Positions 18,271 through 26,718 of a stretch of DNA of 64,000 bases are shown piece after piece. Below the pieces are notes generated by a model. That model was not told where the DNA came from and did no database searches. It saw nothing but the letters and a program-made list of their open reading frames with translations. Both the position numbers and the translations under genes were made by a program. The DNA comes from Neomoorella sulfitireducens (lineage in GTDB: Bacteria > Bacillota > DSM-521 > Neomoorellales > Neomoorellaceae), in NCBI RefSeq assembly GCF_024733845.1, contig NZ_JANRHG010000009.1, positions 45,852-109,851 on the forward strand. The letters run 5' to 3'. The first letter of the stretch is position 1; every line of letters begins with the position of its first letter.

Positions 18271-19077
18271 TTATTCTTTTCCGGAATCTATACGACAATT
18301 ACCCGTAGGATCAATCATCGCGACGAAACGAACAGGGCACGCATCTCCTTTTCTAAATTTCCATGGGGTGGCAACGAAAGTAGCACGTTTTCCTAATAAA
18401 AGGTCTACATCGCCGCCGACTTGTTCAATTGTAGGGATTCCAGCACCCAAAAGAGTTTTATGGGCAATGTTCCACTCACCATGTTCTTTTTTCGGATCCA
18501 AACCTGTTGCTTTTTGATATTCCTCAGCTAAACGTTTCATGAGCGGTCCGCCTCGATGAGGCCCTAATGAGGTCGCTAATGGATGATCAATCTGTGGTGT
18601 ATCTACAGCAACCATCTTGCATTCTTTTTTTACAAGCCATTCGGCAGCATCTTTGGATAACCCAGGAGCTTGCCCAAAGTACTCTAGAGAATCGGAGTAT
18701 TTATGATGCCATCCGGTGACGATAACGACGATATCTCCTTGTTGTACTCCAGGTGAAGCATTTTCCAGGTCTTTGGCATTAATTACTTCATAAGGACCTT
18801 TAGGAATATAGAGCACGACACCATTGCCAAAAAAACGATCTACTGGAATTTGTGACAAATCTGCTCCACGCTGGATCAAGTGCAAAGGCGCGTTCATATG
18901 TGTTCCAGTATGCATTACTGTACTGGTCTTCCATGCCAATACGCCGTGTTGCGCGTGTTTGACGCTGCGATACATTTTCACGTCATCTTGTCCTGGGTAG
19001 GAGGGTACTCCATGGCCCCATATATGGCTAAGTTCTAGCAATTGTAGTCCTGAATAGGGGTCAGTAACAAATGACAT
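18271..19077 (-). CDS. Cyclase-family hydrolase (copy 2, altered metal motif)
   Basis: A 268-residue paralogue of the downstream cyclase, with the same order of motifs (LSHIWGHGVPSYPG, GDIVVIVTGWHHKYSD, VAVDTPQIDHPLATSLGPH). The metal signature reads HTGTHMNAPLH: Asn stands where the family has a metal-binding Asp. It may bind metal differently, act on another substrate, or form a heteromer with copy 1. ATG at 19077 with AAGGAAGG. The gene pair shares an operon (23-base gap) and is somewhat more AT-rich than its flanks, which suggests that the two came in together. Confidence 0.85.
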   Translation of the reverse strand: MSFVTDPYSGLQLLELSHIWGHGVPSYPGQDDVKMYRSVKHAQHGVLAWKTSTVMHTGTHMNAPLHLIQRGADLSQIPVDRFFGNGVVLYIPKGPYEVINAKDLENASPGVQQGDIVVIVTGWHHKYSDSLEYFGQAPGLSKDAAEWLVKKECKMVAVDTPQIDHPLATSLGPHRGGPLMKRLAEEYQKATGLDPKKEHGEWNIAHKTLLGAGIPTIEQVGGDVDLLLGKRATFVATPWKFRKGDACPVRFVAMIDPTGNCRIDSGKE

Positions 19078-19277
19078 AATAATCCCTTCCTTTTTTTGAG
19101 TTCGTACACTCTCGGAAACTCCCAAGCTTTGGTACCCAAGTCCTTCAACCTGTCGCTGTCATCCGGAGCTCCAACATTTCCTGCGGGAAAGACTTCCTTC
19201 TCTGGCTCTTGCGGAGCCGGTAAGGTTGTTGTCTTTCTCTCCTCTCAGTTGGCCAGGGTCTGGCTCCTGGACGACGG

Positions 19278-19367
19278 CTATCCCTGAGTATAGGCCGGTA
19301 TCCTCGCCAGGCTCTTCCCGTAGTCGCCAATGGCAGTACGTACGGCCGCTACTATTACTGCTTGTAC
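19278..19367 (-). pseudogene. Thiolase N-terminal remnant
   Basis: On the minus strand, directly after scoB, a short frame reads VIVAAVRTAIGDYGKSLARIP and then hits a stop at 19278. This matches the beginning of thiolases (compare VSAVRTAIGKVGGKL in the intact thiolase at 23501-24694). The rest of the gene is absent; the ~200 bases before the cyclase start hold nothing I recognise. This and the fused remnant at 16747 show that scoB was once followed by thiolase in two places. Confidence 0.75.
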
Positions 19368-19393
19368 CAGGTTGTACCACCTTAACCCATCAC

Positions 19394-20065
19394 TTATATC
19401 TCCATTGTAGCCACAGTGTCGGGAATAATAAGGCTCGCCCCGGTCCTCGCCTGGACTTCTCTCGGCGTTACCCCAGGAGCCACCTCTTTAAGTAATAATC
19501 CTTCCCGGGTTACCTCGATAACTGCCAGTTCGGTTATAATCAGGTCAACTTCCCCAGCTGCCGTCAGCGGCAACTGACATCGCCGCACTATCTTGGGGGA
19601 ACCGTCCTTCAAGGTGTGCTCAGTGGCAATTATAACCCGCCTGGCGCCAACTACCAGGTCCATTGCCCCGCCCATACCGGGAACTATGCGGCCCGGTACC
19701 ATCCAGTTGGCCAGGTTCCCCTTTTCATCGACTTCAAGGGCCCCGAGAATCGTCAGGTCCAGGTGCCCCCCCCTTATGATGGCAAAAGACATGCAGCTGT
19801 CAAAGCAAGCTCCCCCGGGTATGATGCTGGCGGGCTGTGCCCCGGCGTTAACCACGTCGGGATCTTCCTCCCCAGGTGCCGGTGCCGGCCCCAGCCCGAC
19901 AAAGCCGTTTTCTGAATGTAGCCACACCTTTATGCCTTCCGGTACGTAGTTGGCTACCAGGGTCGGCAACCCTATCCCCAGGTTTACAACGTATCCGTCC
20001 TGCAACTCCCTGGCTGCCCTCCGGGCGATAATAATCCGTTTATCTTGCGGTTCTAAGGTCGCCAA
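19394..20065 (-). CDS. scoB: 3-oxoacid CoA-transferase subunit B
   Basis: A 223-residue beta subunit of a family I CoA-transferase. The catalytic Glu52 lies in HSENGFVGLGP, and NLGIGLPTLVANYVPEG precedes it. With ScoA it moves CoA from succinyl-CoA or acetyl-CoA to acetoacetate or another 3-oxoacid. The start is a TTG that overlaps the end of scoA by 26 bases, so translation is coupled. In this setting acetoacetate activation is likely, and the succinate released could enter the sdh-suc block. Confidence 0.93.
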   Translation of the reverse strand: MATLEPQDKRIIIARRAARELQDGYVVNLGIGLPTLVANYVPEGIKVWLHSENGFVGLGPAPAPGEEDPDVVNAGAQPASIIPGGACFDSCMSFAIIRGGHLDLTILGALEVDEKGNLANWMVPGRIVPGMGGAMDLVVGARRVIIATEHTLKDGSPKIVRRCQLPLTAAGEVDLIITELAVIEVTREGLLLKEVAPGVTPREVQARTGASLIIPDTVATMEI

Positions 20066-20723
20066 CCTGCTCGCCTCCCGTCTGGACGATCAAATCAATA
20101 AATATACCTGGTGTCATAACCTGGTCCGGGTCTATTGACCCTACGGGCAGCACCCTGTCTACCTGGGCAATTACTAAGCTGGCAGCCATGGCCATTACGG
20201 GGTTGAAGTTCCTAGCTGACCGCTTGTACACCAGATTACCAGCTTCATCAGCAAGGTGGGCTTTAATAAGTGCTACATCGGCATACAGCGGCACCTCCAG
20301 CAAATAGCGCCTGCCATCAATGGTAAGTACTGTTTTTTCTTTCTCTATCTCTGTTCCAACACCGGTAGGTGTCAATATGCCTCCCAGACCTGCACCGGCA
20401 GCCCGTATGCGCTCGGCCAGCGTGCCCTGGGGAATGAGTACTACCTCAAGGATCTTTTCCTTCATCTGCTGTTGCGTTATTGGATTAGTGCCAATATGGG
20501 AAGCAATCACCTTTTTTAAGCATCCTGCTTCCACCAACTTGCCGTTCCCGCGCCCCGGAAAAGCTGTATCATTCGATATGAGAGTGAGTTTCTTGGCTCC
20601 CCGCCCAACCAGGGCATCGAGCAAAACTTCCGGCGTACCAACCCCTAAAAAACCGCCGGTCATAACAGTCATGCCGTCCTCGATTCTTGAAACTGCCTCC
20701 CCCGCAGTTACTACTATCGCCAT
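20040..20723 (-). CDS. scoA: 3-oxoacid CoA-transferase subunit A
   Basis: A 227-residue alpha subunit of a family I CoA-transferase, with MTGGFLGVGTPEVLLDALVGRGAKKLTLISND at the N-terminus (CoA-binding GG.x.G pattern) and KEKILEVVLIPQGTLAERIRAAGAG in the middle. Start ATG with CCGGAGG. It precedes scoB with overlap. Acetate, butyrate and 3-oxoadipate CoA-transferases are near relatives, so the exact substrate is not fixed by sequence. Confidence 0.92.
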   Translation of the reverse strand: MAIVVTAGEAVSRIEDGMTVMTGGFLGVGTPEVLLDALVGRGAKKLTLISNDTAFPGRGNGKLVEAGCLKKVIASHIGTNPITQQQMKEKILEVVLIPQGTLAERIRAAGAGLGGILTPTGVGTEIEKEKTVLTIDGRRYLLEVPLYADVALIKAHLADEAGNLVYKRSARNFNPVMAMAASLVIAQVDRVLPVGSIDPDQVMTPGIFIDLIVQTGGEQVGDLRTAR

Positions 20724-20868
20724 GCCTTATATACCTCCGGCATCTATTACTCAGGTCTTATTTTCTTGCATTTAATGATACCCTTAGTGGAACACCCTGG
20801 GAACCGCGCGGGGAAGCGTTCCTCCTTTGCTCCCCCGCGCTTTCTGCCTATAGCTGCTCCTGTTTTAC

Positions 20869-21204
20869 TTATTTAGGTGTATATAGTACCATCTTACCTT
20901 TCTTTTCCATTTCCATGGCCAGCTCGCCTACCGGTCCAAATTTCATGCACCCGGCCTGGCAGTGTTTGACACATGAGGGCAGCATACCATCCTGGATACG
21001 ATGGCTGCACAGGTTGCATAAATCTGTCGGGAAGGGTAGATAGTCTATGGATACCCTGTTGTTAAAATTCTCCAAAATAATCTCGTTAACCTTTATACCC
21101 CACCGCCCTACCGGGAAGTTATGCTCTTGTTTGCAGGCCACCTCACAGGTATGGCATCCCGTACAATACTCATAATCGATTAACAGACCGTACCGCACCT
21201 TCAA
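20869..21204 (-). CDS. Small 4Fe-4S ferredoxin subunit, partner of Mo-enzyme 1
   Basis: A 111-residue protein with two cluster motifs. The first is CTGCHTCEVAC at residues 14-24; the second is a looser set (CNLC, then PSCVKHC, then GC) around residues 63-86. It resembles a shortened DMSO-reductase-type B subunit and should carry electrons to or from the Mo protein encoded just before it, whose stop codon directly abuts this TTG start. A near copy exists at 42750-43085 beside Mo-enzyme 2. Confidence 0.88.
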   Translation of the reverse strand: MKVRYGLLIDYEYCTGCHTCEVACKQEHNFPVGRWGIKVNEIILENFNNRVSIDYLPFPTDLCNLCSHRIQDGMLPSCVKHCQAGCMKFGPVGELAMEMEKKGKMVLYTPK

Positions 21205-23448
21205 CTACACCTCCCCTTTTTCCATTTTCCTGATCCGGCATAGCGTGGTCTTGTAGGCCCCGCCACCAAATCCCGATTTGCCCTGCGTTCCAATAGGAAT
21301 AAGCAAGTTGCAGTTATATTCCCATATCCCATACAAGTAGGGTTCTTTACCTTCTGTCTCAGGCAGCCACCAGCCATGGGGTACCATAACAACTTTCGGG
21401 TGAATGATTGGGGTAACCCTGGCCTTGCGTTTTATACGGCCCCTATCATTTTCAATCCACACCCACTCGCCGTCTTCAATTCCCATTTCTTTTGCAGTGC
21501 TAGTATTTATTTCTATTATCGGGTCAGGATCTATCTCCCGCAGCCACGGGATCATGCGGTGTTCCGCATGGAAATATACCGGGGAACGGCGGCCTGTGGC
21601 CATGATTAAAGGATATTTTTTAAATAGTTCCGGAGTCCTGACCTCGCTTTCAGGAGGTTCCTCATAATAAGGCAGTGGATCCAGGCCCCATTCCTCAAGC
21701 GTCTTAGAATAAAACTCTACCTTGCCGGTTGGTGTACGGAAACCAGGTTTGCCATCCGGCCTGAGCAGTCCCTTTTCATAACGCCGGTAAGGCCTGGAGG
21801 GATGTCCTTCGGGAGGCATCTCCCAGCTCCCCTGGGCAGCAAGCTCATCGAAAGTCTTCCCCGAGGGCTTGAGCCGTTCGTTTATAAGCTCCTTTACTGT
21901 TTTCCAGGGTATGCCTTCGGGATTAAAACGCCGCGCAAGTTCCAGATTAATCTCCCAGTCGGACCTGCATTCCCCGACTTTTACTGCCGGGACAACAACG
22001 CTTAAAGGTGCCCACCAGGATCGGAAGCTCTCTTTCTCGGCGAAAGTAGCTACCGGCAACACGATGTCAGCCAGGGCCATGATGGTTGGATTCATGAATG
22101 TGTCAGCTGCTACAATAAAGTCCAGCTTCTTCAACGCCTCGTAATGTTTGCGCAGGTCAGCGGCCTGCCCGCCCAGGATGTTGGTCGTCTGTATCCACGC
22201 CGCTTTGATGGGGTACGGGTCTCCAGTTAGGATTTGCTCGATCGCCATATCTGGCTGGGCCCAGCCACGGAAGTTTCTTACCATGCCATAGCGCTGGGCA
22301 CCTATCCGCTTCTCGCTTAGCTTTTTTACCAGCTCTTCGCCGTATAAACTTAACAGCTGGTGGCTATCAAAGGGATAGGTCGTCACATTATGCGAGGCAC
22401 GGGCAATTACATTGCCACCCGGTACATCCAGGTTGCCGGTAAGGCACCATAGATGGGTGATGGCCTGAGCTACTGTTGTCCCTTCCGGGCACTGGTCCAC
22501 CGGCAACCCCCAGTGGATAGCAGCCGGTTTGCTGCTAGCATAAAAGCGGGCAGCAGCTATTATAAGGTCGGCAGGTACCCACGTAATAGCCGAGACGCGC
22601 TCGGGGGTGAATTCCTTTACCCTTTCCTTAAGGGCATCGAAACCGTAGGTCCACTGCTCGACAAACTCTTTATCATATAGACCTTCATTGATTATGACGT
22701 TGATCATACCCAGGGCCAGCGCGCCGTCAGTTCCCGGGCGGATTTGCAGGAAGTATTTTGACCGGGAGGCAAACCACGTCCACCTGGGGTCAATCACAAT
22801 CAGTTCAGAGCCACGTTTCATGCACTCCACTATCCAGTGCCCCTGGAATGCATCCGGGCAACCGGACATGGGATTCTGGGCCCAGATGATAATACATTTC
22901 GGGGGTTGCCACTCTTTTGATTCATAACGCTCGACAAAAAATTGCCCCGCATCCAGCACAGCAAAATCACCGAAAGTTACAGACATCGCCGCCAGCCGGG
23001 GTGTATAGCAAGACTGGCCAGCCAGGCCCAGCTGTACCCAGTTGGGGCTCCCGTAAGAATATGCCAGGAAGGATATCGGCCCACCAATATCCCTGCCGGT
23101 CCCCTGGCAGAAAAGAACCGACTCCGGCCCGTACTCATCCCGGATATCTTTTAACTTTTTTTCGATTGTATCCAGGGCCTCATCCCAGGTTATTCGCTCC
23201 CATTTACCTTCGCCTCTTGCCCCTACCCGCTTCATGGGGTACAGCAAGCGTTCGGGGTGATAGACGTACTGGGTAAGGGCCAGCAGCCGCGGGCAAGCGC
23301 GGCCCTGGTTGAAGGGATGGTCTTCATCACCTTCCACCTTTACCAACCGGCCGTCTTTAACGTAAAGTTTCGCCCCGCAACCTCCATGACACCCCGGTCC
23401 CGGTGACCATACAGTAGTCCGGACTACCCGGGTTTCACTATCCGCCAT
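21205..23448 (-). CDS. Molybdopterin oxidoreductase, DMSO-reductase superfamily (Mo-enzyme 1)
   Basis: A 747-residue Mo/W-bis-MGD enzyme. Superfamily segments present are YPMKRVGARGEGKWERITWDEAL, the metal-ligand region with Cys147 (GLAGQSCYTP), VIDPRWTWFASRSKYFLQIRPGTD, and a C-terminal MGD-binding domain (MATGRRSPVYFHAEHR). The N-terminal cluster motif is odd: only three Cys (20, 24, 52) remain, and Thr12 stands where the paralogue at 43197-45440 has Cys21. Organisation resembles acetylene hydratase-like and thiosulfate/polysulfide reductase-like cytosolic enzymes. There is no twin-arginine signal, so it is cytoplasmic. Its substrate is unknown; the setting suggests an aromatic or alicyclic intermediate. 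It follows the thiolase by 52 bases. Confidence 0.88.
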   Translation of the reverse strand: MADSETRVVRTTVWSPGPGCHGGCGAKLYVKDGRLVKVEGDEDHPFNQGRACPRLLALTQYVYHPERLLYPMKRVGARGEGKWERITWDEALDTIEKKLKDIRDEYGPESVLFCQGTGRDIGGPISFLAYSYGSPNWVQLGLAGQSCYTPRLAAMSVTFGDFAVLDAGQFFVERYESKEWQPPKCIIIWAQNPMSGCPDAFQGHWIVECMKRGSELIVIDPRWTWFASRSKYFLQIRPGTDGALALGMINVIINEGLYDKEFVEQWTYGFDALKERVKEFTPERVSAITWVPADLIIAAARFYASSKPAAIHWGLPVDQCPEGTTVAQAITHLWCLTGNLDVPGGNVIARASHNVTTYPFDSHQLLSLYGEELVKKLSEKRIGAQRYGMVRNFRGWAQPDMAIEQILTGDPYPIKAAWIQTTNILGGQAADLRKHYEALKKLDFIVAADTFMNPTIMALADIVLPVATFAEKESFRSWWAPLSVVVPAVKVGECRSDWEINLELARRFNPEGIPWKTVKELINERLKPSGKTFDELAAQGSWEMPPEGHPSRPYRRYEKGLLRPDGKPGFRTPTGKVEFYSKTLEEWGLDPLPYYEEPPESEVRTPELFKKYPLIMATGRRSPVYFHAEHRMIPWLREIDPDPIIEINTSTAKEMGIEDGEWVWIENDRGRIKRKARVTPIIHPKVVMVPHGWWLPETEGKEPYLYGIWEYNCNLLIPIGTQGKSGFGGGAYKTTLCRIRKMEKGEV

Positions 23449-23500
23449 TTTTGATCCCCCTTTTGTTTCTAACTTTGGTAATCTTTTTTCACCAGGCTTG

Positions 23501-24694
23501 CTATAGAGCCAGCTCGAAGACGTCAGCTATCCCCAGACCGCCGGCTATGCATATGGCAGCCAGGCCATATCTTACTTTCCGCCTGCGCATCTCGTGGAGC
23601 AGCGTTACCACGATCCTGGCACCGGAGCAGCCCAGCGGGTGGCCCAGCGCCACGGCCCCGCCGTTAACGTTAAGGATCTCCTGGTTAATTCCAAGTTCCT
23701 TGACCACTGCCAGGGTCTGGGCGGCAAACGCTTCATTTACCTCGATCAGTCCCATGTCATCCAGCTTGAGACCTGCCCGTTGCAGGGCCTTCCTCGTAGC
23801 GTAAGCCGGGGCGATACCCATTATCTCAGGCGATACGCCGGCCACTGCCTGGCTCTTAATTACCCCGAAAGGCTTCAGGTTCAGGGATGCCACCTTCCGC
23901 TGTGACGCCAGGACAACTGCTGCAGCACCGTCGTTGCGCCCTGAGGAATTACCGGCGGTAACCGTACCACCTTCCTTGAATACAGGTGCCAGGCGGGCCA
24001 GTTCCTCCAGCGAGGTTTCCCGGGGCCGCTCATCGGTGTCAAAGACCGTGCTCTGCCCTTTAGATAACGGCACTGTTACCGGCACTATTTCTTCCTGGAA
24101 ACGTCCCTCCCTTATAGCCTGCAGTGCCTTGTTATGGCTCCCGAGGGCAAAAACATCCTGCTCCTCCCGGCTGATCCTGTACATCTCGGCCAAATTCTCG
24201 GCTGTCATGCCCATCGTCAGTTGCCCGTATATCTCGACAGGCTGTGACCTGGGCTGGCTCTCGGTATTGGAGTCCAGCAACAAGCCATTACCTGAGGCAT
24301 ACCCGAAGCGCGCATTCCGCAGGTAATAAGGCGCATTGCTCATGCTCTCCGTGCCACCGGCCACGACAATATCCGCCAGGCCGCACTGGATAGCCTGGAC
24401 GCCGTTATTTATAGCCTGGAGGCCTGAACCGCACTGCCGGTGCACCGTGTACGCAGGTACTTCCACTGGGAAGCCGGCTTTAAGCGCGGCCACTCGTGCC
24501 AGGTTAGGAGCATCAGCGCTCTGCTTCGTCTGCCCGATAATAACCTCATCTACCTGCCCTGCAATTATCCCGGCCCGCCGGATAGCTTCCTTGATGACTG
24601 CCGCCGCCAGGTCCTCAGGCATGACATCGCGTAATTTCCCGCCTACCTTCCCGATAGCTGTCCGCACAGCGCTTACAACATAAACCTCTTCCAC
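23501..24694 (-). CDS. Acetyl-CoA acetyltransferase (thiolase)
   Basis: A 397-residue thiolase of normal length. The acylated Cys88 lies in VHRQCGSGLQAINNG. The C-terminal catalytic pair is in GGAVALGHPLGCSGARIV (His and Cys), and NVNGGAVALGHP and GNSSGRNDGAAA are intact. It cleaves acetoacetyl-CoA to two acetyl-CoA, the end step expected after the BKACE and CoA-transferase reactions. The start is taken as GTG at 24694 after GAGGGGGA; an in-frame extension of eight residues exists. It is the only intact thiolase of three traces in the window. Confidence 0.94.
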   Translation of the reverse strand: MEEVYVVSAVRTAIGKVGGKLRDVMPEDLAAAVIKEAIRRAGIIAGQVDEVIIGQTKQSADAPNLARVAALKAGFPVEVPAYTVHRQCGSGLQAINNGVQAIQCGLADIVVAGGTESMSNAPYYLRNARFGYASGNGLLLDSNTESQPRSQPVEIYGQLTMGMTAENLAEMYRISREEQDVFALGSHNKALQAIREGRFQEEIVPVTVPLSKGQSTVFDTDERPRETSLEELARLAPVFKEGGTVTAGNSSGRNDGAAAVVLASQRKVASLNLKPFGVIKSQAVAGVSPEIMGIAPAYATRKALQRAGLKLDDMGLIEVNEAFAAQTLAVVKELGINQEILNVNGGAVALGHPLGCSGARIVVTLLHEMRRRKVRYGLAAICIAGGLGIADVFELAL

Positions 24695-24725
24695 GGTACG
24701 TCCCCCTCTACTGAACAACAGTCGT

Positions 24726-25862
24726 CTAACCTTTGCCTGCTATCAGTTTCCCGATCACCTGCCTGATCAACTCGTTCCCCCCGCCTACTATCGCCGCCGC
24801 GTCCGCATCACGCCGCAGGCTCGCCAGTATATCGCCCTCCTTGCCTTCAATACCGGCCAGGAGTTCTGCCGCCTGCCTGGTCACTTCTATGAACACCTCA
24901 CTGGCCTTCACCCTGGCGGCCAGGCCCTCCCACCCCGCACCCTCGCCCCGGTTTAGCTTGCGGGCTACTTCCGTTACCATCCCGGCCAAGGCCTCGGTCT
25001 CGACATGCACCTTGCTAAGCACATTTAGCCGCGCCCGCCTACCGGCACCTGACATTTTCCCGTCCCCCTGACTAGCCGCAGCCAGGCATATCTTGACCAC
25101 CCGTTTGACTGCTCCCAGCCAGCAGGCAGCCAGGCCTACCATACATATGTTAAGAATCTCATAGAGGACTTCCTTGACCAGGCCTTCCTGGCATCCCTGG
25201 AGCACTCCGTCGCCTACTTCGTACTCCTCTAGTACCATTTCGGAGACGGCAAAACCCTCCAGGCCACCCAGTTTTTTTATAGCCCCAACAGTACATGTGC
25301 GGTAATCCTTCTCCACTGCGTAAAACAGGGGAAGCCCCCCCGCACGTGCCGGTGCCCGCGCCACAACTCCTACCAGGTCTGCTACCGGCCCGTTAGCCAC
25401 CCAGCGCACTACTCCATTGAGGACATGGCGCTCGTTTTTCTCTTCCTCCACCACGGTTACTGCCGGCCAACCGCTCCAGTCCCCGAAGGGTAACGCATAT
25501 CCACCTATCAACCCCCCGCTGGCCAGGTCCGGCAGGTACTTTGCTTTCTGGGCGCCGGTACCGAGCAACCCGATAGCTACTGCCAGGCAATTGTGCACCC
25601 CGAGCAAGCATGCCAGTCCCGGGCATGAGTGACCTACTACCTCCAGCAGGGTGCACGCACCGGCAACGTCCAGGTCCAGGCCCCCGTAACCGTTTGGGAT
25701 AATCATACCGAAGAGCCCTAATTCCCGCGCGCCGGCAATAACACTATCAGGTATTATGCCGGTTTCCCTTATTTCAGCGGCCAGGGGCTCCACGGCGCCC
25801 GCCACGAACCGTTCTACCGATTTTTTGACCTGTTGTAAACGTTGCGACGTTCCTTCTCCCAT
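24726..25862 (-). CDS. Acyl-CoA dehydrogenase-like flavoprotein
   Basis: A ~378-residue protein with the acyl-CoA dehydrogenase plan. The N-terminal helical domain has ELGLFGMIIPNGYGGLDLD. The middle beta domain (WPAVTVVEEEKNERHVLNG, WVANGPVADLVGVVAR) replaces the usual strongly conserved TEPxAGSD segment with a divergent one. The C-terminal helical bundle ends in IVGGGNELIRQVIG. It is divergent enough that the catalytic base cannot be placed by eye. The neighbours suggest oxidation or reduction of a CoA ester from the aromatic pathway. The upstream transhydroxylase small subunit ends 22 bases before; longer frames overlap it. Confidence 0.8.
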   Translation of the reverse strand: MGEGTSQRLQQVKKSVERFVAGAVEPLAAEIRETGIIPDSVIAGARELGLFGMIIPNGYGGLDLDVAGACTLLEVVGHSCPGLACLLGVHNCLAVAIGLLGTGAQKAKYLPDLASGGLIGGYALPFGDWSGWPAVTVVEEEKNERHVLNGVVRWVANGPVADLVGVVARAPARAGGLPLFYAVEKDYRTCTVGAIKKLGGLEGFAVSEMVLEEYEVGDGVLQGCQEGLVKEVLYEILNICMVGLAACWLGAVKRVVKICLAAASQGDGKMSGAGRRARLNVLSKVHVETEALAGMVTEVARKLNRGEGAGWEGLAARVKASEVFIEVTRQAAELLAGIEGKEGDILASLRRDADAAAIVGGGNELIRQVIGKLIAGKG

Positions 25863-25884
25863 AATCACCGGTTTCACCTGTTCA

Positions 25885-26718
25885 TTATGCCATGCGCTCC
25901 AGCACGTTCTCACCCAGGTAAAGGTCTGTTTTTACGATTACATTTATGCTACGGCTCTGGTACTGTGTGTGCTGCATCAGGACTTCATAACTTCCCGGGG
26001 CTAGCCCCTCAAATTCAAAGTCGCCAAAATTGTTAGTCTTAGTGCTTAATTCCACCCCTTCTCCCCGCAAGACCACGGTCACGCCCCCGGCGCACTCATC
26101 CGTATCGCCGAATATAACCGTCCCGGCAATAAATAGCCTGGGCAGTCCTATATACTTCACCCGGGACTTGAGCCCGTATTCCGGCCGTAGCTCCTCAGCC
26201 CTCGCACTATGGAGGACTTTACTAACCTTGCTGCCAGGGTCGTCCGCATCTCCGAACACCAGGGCACCGGTAGGACAGGCCTCAACACACCGTGGTTCCT
26301 GCCAGCCTTTATCCAGCAGGTGGGCGCAGAAGGTGCATTTCTGCGGTATTTTCTTCTCCTCATTCCAGAAGATCACCCTGTGGGGGCAGGCGTCCACAAT
26401 TTGCCTCTGCTCCAATGACTTTTCCGGATCGATTATCACAATGCCGTCGGGCCTTTTGTATACAGCCCCATCAACCGCCGCCTGCTGGCAAGGAGGATTG
26501 TCGCAATGCATGCACAACTTGGGAATATAGGCTACTTTGACCCGCGGGTACTGCCCCCGTTCCTTTTCAATAACGCGCAGCCAGAAATGCCCCCGCAGGG
26601 GTTGCGCTGCCGAGTACGGCGGGTAATCGTTACCATAATGCTCGTCCCTGCAAGCCAGGAAACAGTTATAGCAGCCGTTGCACTTGTCCAGGTCGATTAC
26701 CATAGCATACCGCGGCAT
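25885..26718 (-). CDS. Transhydroxylase-type Fe-S (beta) subunit 1 with C-terminal Cna-B-like domain
   Basis: A 277-residue electron-transfer subunit. Cluster cysteines are CNGCYNCFLAC (residues ~14-24), CMHCDNPPC without the usual fourth Cys, a lone ACPH, and CTFC...RCVEACP: twelve in all, enough for three [4Fe-4S]. The C-terminal ~85 residues form a carboxypeptidase-regulatory/Cna-B-like beta domain (AGGVTVVLRGEGV, NFGDFEFEGLAPGSYEVLM). This combination, three clusters plus that domain in ~275 residues, is the layout known for the small subunit of pyrogallol-phloroglucinol transhydroxylase of Pelobacter acidigallici. It starts one base after the large subunit stop. Confidence 0.88.
   Translation of the reverse strand: MPRYAMVIDLDKCNGCYNCFLACRDEHYGNDYPPYSAAQPLRGHFWLRVIEKERGQYPRVKVAYIPKLCMHCDNPPCQQAAVDGAVYKRPDGIVIIDPEKSLEQRQIVDACPHRVIFWNEEKKIPQKCTFCAHLLDKGWQEPRCVEACPTGALVFGDADDPGSKVSKVLHSARAEELRPEYGLKSRVKYIGLPRLFIAGTVIFGDTDECAGGVTVVLRGEGVELSTKTNNFGDFEFEGLAPGSYEVLMQHTQYQSRSINVIVKTDLYLGENVLERMA

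Noticed and set aside
21205..23448. Calling the 747-residue Mo proteins formate dehydrogenases or acetylene hydratases.
   Set aside because: No formate-dehydrogenase partners are present, the Fe-S Cys spacing differs from acetylene hydratase, and the companion ferredoxin argues for a redox reaction; left as unknown substrate.
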